Positions 1 to 7,180 of a stretch of 64,000 bases of DNA are shown in pieces. Position numbers and translations under genes: made by a program. The stretch is from Lishizhenia tianjinensis. GTDB taxonomy: Bacteria > Bacteroidota > Bacteroidia > Flavobacteriales_D > Crocinitomicaceae. The notes beneath the pieces were generated by a model, which saw nothing but the letters and a program-made list of their open reading frames with translations, searched no databases and was not told the DNA's origin. Numbering within the stretch: position 1 is the stretch's first letter; the number at the start of each line of letters is the position of its first letter. Location of the stretch: positions 80,537 to 144,536 of the forward strand of contig NZ_FPAS01000002.1 of NCBI RefSeq assembly GCF_900116425.1. The letters run 5' to 3'.

Positions 1-60
1 AAATCCCTCAAATCCCTCAAATCCCTCAAATCCCTCAAATCCCTCAAATCCCTCAAATCA
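1..60. repeat. 9-bp tandem repeat AAATCCCTC
   Basis: Six exact head-to-tail copies of AAATCCCTC followed by a partial copy. The array starts at the window edge, so its true length is unknown. It lies upstream of the radA promoter. The word resembles the TTGAATCCT arrays found in other gaps of this window. Confidence 0.95.
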
Positions 61-89
61 TAAATAGATTACGCTTTCCTCATTTATAC

Positions 90-119
90 TTGTTCTCTAA
101 GTAGTTCCTGCTAAATTTG
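90..119 (+). promoter_or_regulatory. radA promoter, Bacteroidota type
   Basis: TTG at 90-92, a 19-bp spacer, then TAAATTTG at 112-119, which fits TAnnTTTG exactly. This is the best-spaced -33/-7 pair I found. Transcription would start near 125, about 40 bases before the radA ATG. Confidence 0.6.
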
Positions 120-167
120 AGCGGGGGTTGTTTTTGAACCTTGAATTTTAATTTTTGATTTTCTTTT

Positions 168-1529
168 ATGGCTAAGATGAAGTCGGCATATTTTTGCCAA
201 AGTTGTGGTTATGAAACTCCAAAGTGGTTGGGGAAATGTCCTTCGTGTTCGGAGTGGAACTCTTTTGTGGAGGAAGTGGTGAGTACTTCAAAGAAAGAGG
301 TAGTGGCCTTTTCATCGTCATCCGGTCGTACGGCGAAACCACAAAAATTAGGTGAAATTGAAACACGTAAAGAAGAACGTATTCAATTACAAGATAAAGA
401 ATTGAACCGCGTATTGGGTAACGGACTTGTGCCTGGATCCCTTATTTTATTTGGGGGAGAGCCGGGAATTGGAAAGTCAACCTTACTCTTACAAATGGCT
501 GTTGCGGAGAAAAAATCCATCCTCTATGTATCGGGTGAGGAGAGTGATCAACAAATTCGCATGCGAGCAGAACGTATAGGGAATACGAATGAAGACTGTT
601 ATATATTAACGGAAACCAATGTTCAGAACATCTTCAAACAAGCTGAAATTTTAGAACCAGATATTTTAATCATTGACTCTATACAAACCATTTTTTCGCA
701 ACACATAGAAAGCTCTCCTGGAAGTATTTCTCAGATTAGGGAATGTACAGCGGCATTGTTGCGTTTTGCCAAACAAACTGAGACGCCTGTGTTTTTAATT
801 GGTCATATTACTAAAGAAGGATCTTTGGCCGGACCAAAGGTTTTGGAGCACATGGTGGATGCCGTATTGCAGTTTGAGGGAGACAGAAATCACGTTTATC
901 GTTTGTTGCGTAGCATCAAGAATAGGTTTGGATCTACCAATGAATTGGGGATCTATGAAATGTTGGGCAATGGATTGCGCCAAGTAGAAAATCCATCCGA
1001 AATATTAATATCGGATTCGGATACGTCCTTAAGTGGGGTGTCGATTGCCGCTACTTTAGAAGGTTTGCGACCTATGTTAATAGAGATACAAGCTTTGGTG
1101 AGTACTGCTGCTTATGGTACACCTCAAAGAAGTGCCACTGGTTTTGATTTACGTCGTTTGAACATGCTCTTGGCGGTGATGGAAAAGCGCTGTGGATTTA
1201 AGCTCGCAGCGAAAGATGTTTTCTTAAATATTGCTGGAGGTATTAAAGTAGATGACCCAGCGATTGACCTAGCGGTAGTGGCAGCTATTTTGTCTTCAAA
1301 TTTTGACATCAGTGTAGAGCGAAATATTTGTTTGAGTGCCGAAGTAGGTTTGGCTGGAGAGATACGTCCTGTGAATAGAATAGACCAACGTATACACGAA
1401 GCGCAAAAACTCGGTTTTGATAAGATTATTATCTCCAAACACAACAAGGGAATCGATCAAAAGAACTTCAAGATAGAAATCGTGATGTGTAGTAGAATAG
1501 AGGAGGTACTAAAGGAATTGTTTTCTTAG
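168..1529 (+). CDS. radA: DNA repair protein RadA
   Basis: RadA is a RecA-like ATPase that helps process recombination intermediates and acts as a branch-migration helicase in the cytoplasm. The 453-residue protein has the family order. An N-terminal C4 zinc finger uses Cys10, Cys13, Cys24 and Cys27. The Walker A motif GEPGIGKST lies near residues 97-105, the RadA signature KNRFG at 251-255, and a Lon-protease-like C-terminal domain fills the rest. Length is typical of the family. The ATG at 168 is chosen because it precedes the zinc finger closely and sits about 40 bases downstream of a good promoter. It is monocistronic; the next gene, dxs, is convergent and far away. Confidence 0.97.
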   Translation: MAKMKSAYFCQSCGYETPKWLGKCPSCSEWNSFVEEVVSTSKKEVVAFSSSSGRTAKPQKLGEIETRKEERIQLQDKELNRVLGNGLVPGSLILFGGEPGIGKSTLLLQMAVAEKKSILYVSGEESDQQIRMRAERIGNTNEDCYILTETNVQNIFKQAEILEPDILIIDSIQTIFSQHIESSPGSISQIRECTAALLRFAKQTETPVFLIGHITKEGSLAGPKVLEHMVDAVLQFEGDRNHVYRLLRSIKNRFGSTNELGIYEMLGNGLRQVENPSEILISDSDTSLSGVSIAATLEGLRPMLIEIQALVSTAAYGTPQRSATGFDLRRLNMLLAVMEKRCGFKLAAKDVFLNIAGGIKVDDPAIDLAVVAAILSSNFDISVERNICLSAEVGLAGEIRPVNRIDQRIHEAQKLGFDKIIISKHNKGIDQKNFKIEIVMCSRIEEVLKELFS

Positions 1530-2068
1530 ACGCCTAGATAGCGAGATGTCTAGATTTCTAGATAGTTAGTGTTTGTTGATTTCTTTTCCATTGTTAAAAA
1601 GAAACGAACCAAAGAAAACGTTAGGCTGGGATGATTTAAAGATTCAACAAATCAACAATTCAATGATTCAAAGATTCAAGAATTCAAATTTGATTGATTT
1701 GATACGGTCTACGGACCATAATTTGAAGGTTTGATTATTGGACAAAAATGTATTGTGTACTCGTCTTCGTTCAATAGGTTCATGTGATTACCTCAGGACT
1801 AATTAACCACGTTTAAGTGGCTTTTGAGGCCTGAGGTTCGAGGTAGGAGAAGTCTCGAAGGTCGATATGAGGGATTCTTCCATACTCTCTACTCTTGCTC
1901 AAAACTGTTCTTCCTTAGCGATAGCAGTGGCAGCCCGCTGGGAGGAAGACTATAAAAACAAAGTGCAGCTTTGGCGACTTTAGAAGCCAAGTGCGCACGT
2001 AGTTTTTAAGTTTTGCTACTAAGGACTATAACGTATAGCGCGACCTGTAGTTTACGGAAGGTAAGGGC
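1530..2068. other. Repeat-rich gap between radA and dxs
   Basis: No coding frame is credible here. From the left the gap holds a short TCTAGAT-word run (1537-1570), an array of the GATTCAA word (1639-1690, the 9-bp family in reverse orientation), and a GC-richer stretch at about 1911-2068. That stretch contains the core GGCGACTTTAGAAGCC and is shared with two other gaps near 52200 and 59850. Both flanking genes point into the gap. Confidence 0.6.
1639..1690. repeat. Degenerate 9-bp repeat array (GATTCAA word)
   Basis: Several imperfect copies of GATTCAANN spaced 8-9 bases apart. This is the reverse complement of the TTGAATCNT word seen in arrays at 14951, 18549, 20022, 34810 and 36543. Confidence 0.75.
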
Positions 2069-2101
2069 CAAAAAAAAGACCCAAGAAAATCTCAGGTCTT
2101 A
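2069..2101 (-). terminator. Terminator of dxs
   Basis: Read on the minus strand, AAGACCT pairs with GGGTCTT (one G-T pair) around a loop of about 10 bases, followed by a run of eight T. It lies about 80 bases after the dxs stop. Confidence 0.7.
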
Positions 2102-2154
2102 TTCTATTTTTTTTCAGTTCTAATAAGGAGCTTTCACCACGTTTAAGCGTCATT

Positions 2155-2180
2155 ACTCAATACTCTTGCTCAATACTCTT
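2155..2180. repeat. CTCAATACTCTT word repeat
   Basis: Two close copies of the word CTCAATACTCTT separated by TG. Similar words recur at 10241-10264, 14900-14928 and, in reverse, 52097-52136. They lie next to stop codons or in gaps. Confidence 0.5.
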
Positions 2181-4130
2181 TTATCCTACGTTCTTTTGTT
2201 CTTCAGCAATCTGTTGGGGTAAATTCAACTCTTTACGCACTGTGTTGGCAATACCTATGGCATCAAAACCACAATCTGCGTACAATTCGTCTTGCGTACC
2301 GTGGTGAACATAAGCGTCAGGAATACCTAAACGCGTTAAATCTGCCTTGTACTTGTTATCGGCCATGAATTCTAAAATTGCAGAACCCATACCACCCATA
2401 ATTGTTCCGTCTTCAACAGTAATAACTTTGTCGAATTTGCTGAATACTTCGTGCAATAAAGTTTCATCTAAAGGTTTCACAAATCGCATGTCGTAATGTG
2501 CCACACTTGCTTCTCCTTTAAGCATTTCAACGGCTTTCTGCACGTAATTTCCGTGGTGACCAATAGAAAGAATAGCGATGTCTTCTCCTGAAGTAATTTT
2601 TCTACCTGTTCCTACCTTAATGGCTTTCATTTTTGTTTTCCACTCTGGCATCACACCTTTACCTCTTGGGTAACGTATGCTGAATGGCCCCATGTTTTCT
2701 TGCTGAGCGGTGTACATCATGTTACGCAATTCAGCTTCGTTCATAGGAGATGCTACAATCATGTTTGGAATACTTCGCATGTAGGCAATATCTAAAGCTC
2801 CGTGGTGCGTTGCTCCATCGGCCCCTGCAAAACCTGCACGGTCTAAACAGAACACAACATTTAAATTCTGCAAAGCTACATCGTGCACCACTTGGTCGTA
2901 GGCACGCTGCATAAATGAAGAGTAAATGTTACAGAATGGAACCATACCTTGCGTTGCCAAACCTGCTGAGAAGGTTACCGCGTGTTGTTCTGCGATACCC
3001 ACGTCAAAGGCTCTGTCTGGCATGGCTTTCATCATGATGTTTAGCGAAGAACCTGTTGGCATGGCTGGAGTAATCCCCATGATTTTGTCATTTTCTTCTG
3101 CTAATTCAACGATGGTGTGTCCGAATACATCTTGGTATTTCGGCGCTTGTGGAGATTTAGGAACCACTTTTACAATTTCACCTGTGTGCTTGTTAAATAC
3201 ACCTGGAGCGTGCCATTGTGTTGGATTTCCTTCCTCTGAGTATTTGTATCCTTTTCCCTTTTTGGTTAAAATGTGTAACAACTTAGGACCAGGGATATCT
3301 TTTAAATCTTCTAATATTTTTGCTAAACCGATAACGTCGTGACCATCAACTGGACCAAAGTATCTAAAATTCAAGGCTTCGAACAAGTTACTTTGCTTCA
3401 ACAAACTTCCTTTTAAAGCCGTTGAAACTTTAGAAGCTACCGTTTGAGCATCTGGTCCGAATTTAGACATCTTGCCCAATAATTTCCAAACCTCATCTTT
3501 TACCTTATTATAGGTATGCGAAGTTGTGATGTCTGTTAAGTAATCTTTTAAAGCACCTACGTTAGGATCGATGGACATACAGTTATCATTCAAGACTACC
3601 AAAAGGTTAGCGTCTTTTTCGAAACCAGCATGGTTCATACCTTCGAAAGCCAAACCAGCGGTCATAGCTCCATCACCAATTACGGCAATGTGTTGTCTTT
3701 CTTTTTCTCCTTTATAGTTGTTGGCAACGGCCATACCTAAAGCACCAGAGATAGAAGTAGAAGAGTGACCTACACCAAAAGTATCGTATTCAGATTCACT
3801 TCTTTTTGGGAAACCTGAAATACCACCTTTCATTCTGTTGGTGTGGAATTGCTTCCTACGACCGGTAAGGATTTTGTGTCCATAAGCTTGGTGACCAACG
3901 TCCCAAACCAATTGATCATAAGGTGTATTAAATACATAGTGTAAAGCAACCGTTAGTTCCACTACACCCAAACTAGCACCGAAGTGAGAGTTTCCAATTT
4001 CTGAAATTACATCTATGATATACTGACGAACTTCGTCCGAAACTTGAGGTAAATCCTCTACCGATAAATTTCTCAAATCTTCCGGTATATCTATTTTGTC
4101 CAATAAAGGACCTGCTTTAAATTCTTTCAT
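2181..4130 (-). CDS. dxs: 1-deoxy-D-xylulose-5-phosphate synthase
   Basis: Makes 1-deoxy-D-xylulose 5-phosphate from pyruvate and glyceraldehyde 3-phosphate, the first step of the non-mevalonate isoprenoid pathway and a branch to thiamine and pyridoxal. The thiamine-diphosphate motif starts with GDG at residues 152-154 and ends at the Asn near 183 (NDN). The transketolase-like pyrimidine domain and C-terminal domain follow. I start at the ATG at 4130 (649 residues). An open frame runs on to 4181, but a perfect -7 element lies at 4151-4158, so that longer start would be upstream of transcription. The shorter product also has the usual family N-terminus. Single gene with its own terminator. Confidence 0.96.
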   Translation of the reverse strand: MKEFKAGPLLDKIDIPEDLRNLSVEDLPQVSDEVRQYIIDVISEIGNSHFGASLGVVELTVALHYVFNTPYDQLVWDVGHQAYGHKILTGRRKQFHTNRMKGGISGFPKRSESEYDTFGVGHSSTSISGALGMAVANNYKGEKERQHIAVIGDGAMTAGLAFEGMNHAGFEKDANLLVVLNDNCMSIDPNVGALKDYLTDITTSHTYNKVKDEVWKLLGKMSKFGPDAQTVASKVSTALKGSLLKQSNLFEALNFRYFGPVDGHDVIGLAKILEDLKDIPGPKLLHILTKKGKGYKYSEEGNPTQWHAPGVFNKHTGEIVKVVPKSPQAPKYQDVFGHTIVELAEENDKIMGITPAMPTGSSLNIMMKAMPDRAFDVGIAEQHAVTFSAGLATQGMVPFCNIYSSFMQRAYDQVVHDVALQNLNVVFCLDRAGFAGADGATHHGALDIAYMRSIPNMIVASPMNEAELRNMMYTAQQENMGPFSIRYPRGKGVMPEWKTKMKAIKVGTGRKITSGEDIAILSIGHHGNYVQKAVEMLKGEASVAHYDMRFVKPLDETLLHEVFSKFDKVITVEDGTIMGGMGSAILEFMADNKYKADLTRLGIPDAYVHHGTQDELYADCGFDAIGIANTVRKELNLPQQIAEEQKNVG

Positions 4131-4150
4131 ATGGCACTCGTTCCAATCTA

Positions 4151-4158
4151 CAAAAATA
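4151..4158 (-). promoter_or_regulatory. dxs -7 promoter element
   Basis: TATTTTTG on the minus strand (CAAAAATA on plus) matches TAnnTTTG. It lies 20 bases upstream of the chosen dxs ATG and decides the start. Confidence 0.55.
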
Positions 4159-4419
4159 CGCTTCCCGCCTTTTACTAACAAACAAAGGGTTGATATATTT
4201 TGTTCGCTCGAGAAATTAACGAAAGTTAGGAAGAATTGGATGCCCTTCTTGGCGTGTATTTATGATTGCCTCTATCAACTTTTTGCTACTGATTAGATCA
4301 AGTGTAATGAGGACGAAGAGGTTGAGAAATTAAAAACATTCTATTTCGTTCATTCGGAGTTGTTTACCCCCTTTGGGTAAGGGGTGATTTCCTAGGTGGG
4401 AAATAGGGGTAGATATGTA

Positions 4420-4690
4420 TACTTTTGAAGGGTGTTCAAGGGTTTTGATCTAAATCCAAAACTAATTTTGTAATTGGTAACTATATGCATGTCATTCGCA
4501 ACAATTTTTATGCTAGCTCAAAAGCTTAGAATACATTTACTCCGTTATTAAAAGGCCCGAAAAATGAAAGCCCTTTAACGCACTGCTACTAGTTAGGGAG
4601 AGGCTTTGTCCTCTCTTTAACACTCTGCCGCTAAGTGTCTAACACTTCTGTGCAGCTGAACCGAAATTTTTTTAACCAATAAATTTTTTT
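4420..4690 (+). promoter_or_regulatory. Possible promoter and structured leader of the lectin adhesin gene
   Basis: Two TAnnTTTG matches, TACTTTTG at 4420-4427 and TAATTTTG at 4463-4470, could start a leader of 210-260 bases. Near its end are two simple hairpins: GAGAGG/CCTCTC with a 6-base loop at 4598-4615, and AAGTGT/ACACTT with a 3-base loop at 4633-4647. The sequence just before the ATG is very T-rich. I do not recognise a known riboswitch. The rest of the gap back to 4159 holds no gene; a CCCC/GGGG inverted repeat sits at 4366-4385. Confidence 0.35.
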
Positions 4691-7063
4691 ATGAAAACAC
4701 ACGCACGTTTTCTGAACAGGTTCTTGCTGCTATTAAGTATCTGTTTAGTTTCATTAACCTCCTTGGCCAGTCACTTTAGACATGGTACCATTTCGTGGAG
4801 GGTACTCTCGGGAAACACCATAGAGTTTAAAGTTTCACAAGCTTATGCTGGGTATAGAGCTATAGGTACTTCCAGTAACTATGATGTTCTCCACTTTGGG
4901 GATGGAACGTCACAAAGTTTTAATGTAACAGTTACCTCATCTAGTTCTGCTGAAAATTGGCATTATGGTGAAACAACTTTTACGCATACTTACGCCAATG
5001 CTGGAGATTACATTGCTTATTTCCAAAGTTGTTGTAAGATTTATGGTATGGTGAACAACTCTTCAGCAAGTTGGAGAAATGAAACCAAGGTAAATGTTGG
5101 AGCAGGAAATGATGCGCCAGTAGTTACAATGGCACCTATTATTGCCATGCAAACCAATAGTGCTACGGCAACTTTCCAGGTGCCAGCTACAGATCCAGAT
5201 AATGATGCTTTGACTTATAGATTAGCTACGTACAATGAGTTTTTAGGGTCACAACCAGCAGGTTTGAGTATTCATCCTACCACTGGGGTGTTGACATTTA
5301 ATACTACCAATGCATCTGTAGGACAATTGTATAATGCTGCCATTGTTGTAGAGGATGGGCAGTCGAAAGTTATCAATGATTTTATCATTCGTATTGTACA
5401 ACAATCAAATCCACCTGAGTTTGACTACGCTGTAACGCCAAGTGCTGGATACGTATATCAAACATCACCAGGACAAACGGTAACCTTTAATGTAAAAGCA
5501 TTGGATACAGATGCAGGATCAACAGTTCAGTTGTCAGCAATCGGAGCTCCATTAGGTTCTTCTTTTTCACCTGCTTTACCTACAACGGCAAACCCTGTTT
5601 TAACAACGTTTACTTGGACGCCAACAGCGAGTAACTTAGGAACAAATGTAATTAACTTCATTGCACAAGATAATGTGGGATCTCAAATCAACACATCAGT
5701 ATCTATCATTGTAAGTTTGAAACCACAATTTGATGTTCCTCCAACACCTGCAACTGGTTCTCATGATATTGCCATTGCACCAGGTAGTACCTACACGTAC
5801 ACGGTTCAAGCTTCAGATCCAGATCCTTTGGATGTTGTACAAATTGTAAACGTACAAGGAAAGGATATGATGGGGAACAAAATTCCTTTATATGCAGGAG
5901 CTAGTTTCAGTAACTTACCTACAGCTGCAGCAAACCCAACTTCAGGAACTTTTACATGGACACCTACAGCAGATCAGTGGGGACACCGTCACGTTTTCTT
6001 TACAGCAGAAGATAGCTATGGAGATAAAACAGTACACGAAGTTTACCAAGTAGTAAACTCAGCTCCAGCTTTCACTTCATCACCAGTTACTACAGCTGAC
6101 GTTGGAAGCACTTACACCTATAATGTTGTAGTCGCTGACCAAGATATGACTTACGGTGATCACTTAGAAATTGTAGGATTGAATTTGCCAAGTTGGTTAA
6201 CACTAACAGATAATGGAGATGGAACTGCAACTTTATCAGGTACACCTTCATCTGCTGATGCAGGAACAGTAAATATTCAGTTGAGAGCAGAGGATGATTT
6301 ACATCACCAAGACCCAGCGGGTACTGTTTTCCAAAACTTTGCTTTAGTGGTAAACAATTGTTCTGTAAATGCAATTGCACAAAATATTACCGTTGCCTTA
6401 GATGCTGCTGGTAATGCAAGTATTGCGGCAAGTGATGTGAACAATGGTTCAACGGCTACTTGTGGTATAGCAAGTATGTCTGTAAGTCCATCTGCATTTA
6501 CGTGTGCCGATCTTGGAGCAAACACAGTAACCTTAACGGTAACAGATGTTAACGGTTTTACGGGAACAGCAACAGCTACAGTAAATGTAAGTAATGCAAA
6601 TATTGTAAACACTTTCAACGCTGCAGATTACGTAGTGAATGGAAATGCTGTATACCAAGGAAGTGAAACCTTTAGGTTAACACAAGCGGTTGGTGCGCAA
6701 TTCGGATCGATGTGGTACCAAAATAAATTAGATTTAACTACAGACTTCACCTTAGATTTTGATATCTACGCAGGTAACCAAGATTGGGGAGCAGACGGTA
6801 TGGCCTTTGTTCTTCAGCCTTTAAGTACAGGACAAGGTTCTGCTGGAGGAGGTCTAGGTTATTTAGGTATTCCTACTTCTTTGGCGGTAGAGTTTGATAC
6901 CTACACCAACCCATCAGACCCAGCTGCAGATCACATTGCACTTCAAAAGAATGGAGACGTGAGTCACTACGGTTCAAATACTTTAGTTAATCCAGTTTCT
7001 GTAGCAAATATGGAAGATGGACAATACCACCATGTAGTTATTTCTTGGAATGCCGCTAATTAA
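4691..7063 (+). CDS. Secreted adhesin with L-type lectin-like domain, N-terminal part (ends at in-frame TAA)
   Basis: Encodes 790 residues with a signal peptide (about 1-26, ending in SLAS). Several cadherin-like or putative-Ig beta-sandwich modules follow from about 140 to 550. An HYR-like module with repeated DAAGNASI sequence comes next, then the start of an L-type lectin-like domain from about 636, with GADGMAFVL and VEFDTYTN motifs. The frame stops at TAA (7061-7063) in the middle of the lectin fold. The codons after the TAA continue the same fold in the same frame up to 10081, so this is the front half of one 1796-codon gene. Cargo of the T9SS is inferred from the C-terminal half. Adhesion or glycan binding is inferred from domain type only. 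Confidence 0.8.
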   Translation: MKTHARFLNRFLLLLSICLVSLTSLASHFRHGTISWRVLSGNTIEFKVSQAYAGYRAIGTSSNYDVLHFGDGTSQSFNVTVTSSSSAENWHYGETTFTHTYANAGDYIAYFQSCCKIYGMVNNSSASWRNETKVNVGAGNDAPVVTMAPIIAMQTNSATATFQVPATDPDNDALTYRLATYNEFLGSQPAGLSIHPTTGVLTFNTTNASVGQLYNAAIVVEDGQSKVINDFIIRIVQQSNPPEFDYAVTPSAGYVYQTSPGQTVTFNVKALDTDAGSTVQLSAIGAPLGSSFSPALPTTANPVLTTFTWTPTASNLGTNVINFIAQDNVGSQINTSVSIIVSLKPQFDVPPTPATGSHDIAIAPGSTYTYTVQASDPDPLDVVQIVNVQGKDMMGNKIPLYAGASFSNLPTAAANPTSGTFTWTPTADQWGHRHVFFTAEDSYGDKTVHEVYQVVNSAPAFTSSPVTTADVGSTYTYNVVVADQDMTYGDHLEIVGLNLPSWLTLTDNGDGTATLSGTPSSADAGTVNIQLRAEDDLHHQDPAGTVFQNFALVVNNCSVNAIAQNITVALDAAGNASIAASDVNNGSTATCGIASMSVSPSAFTCADLGANTVTLTVTDVNGFTGTATATVNVSNANIVNTFNAADYVVNGNAVYQGSETFRLTQAVGAQFGSMWYQNKLDLTTDFTLDFDIYAGNQDWGADGMAFVLQPLSTGQGSAGGGLGYLGIPTSLAVEFDTYTNPSDPAADHIALQKNGDVSHYGSNTLVNPVSVANMEDGQYHHVVISWNAAN

Positions 7064-7180
7064 AACTACCAAGTAATTTACGACGGTACTACGGTAATTC
7101 ACTATACGGGAAATATTGCTTCAACAATTTTCGGAGGAAATACAGGTGTTTATTGGGGTTGGACAGCTGCTACTGGTGGC

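Noticed and set aside
2926-3342. Plus-strand open frame inside dxs
   Set aside because: It is antisense to a well-conserved enzyme gene and has no promoter.
4131-4181. Longer dxs start at 4181
   Set aside because: The -7 element at 4151-4158 lies inside it, and the extra 17 residues do not resemble Dxs N-termini.
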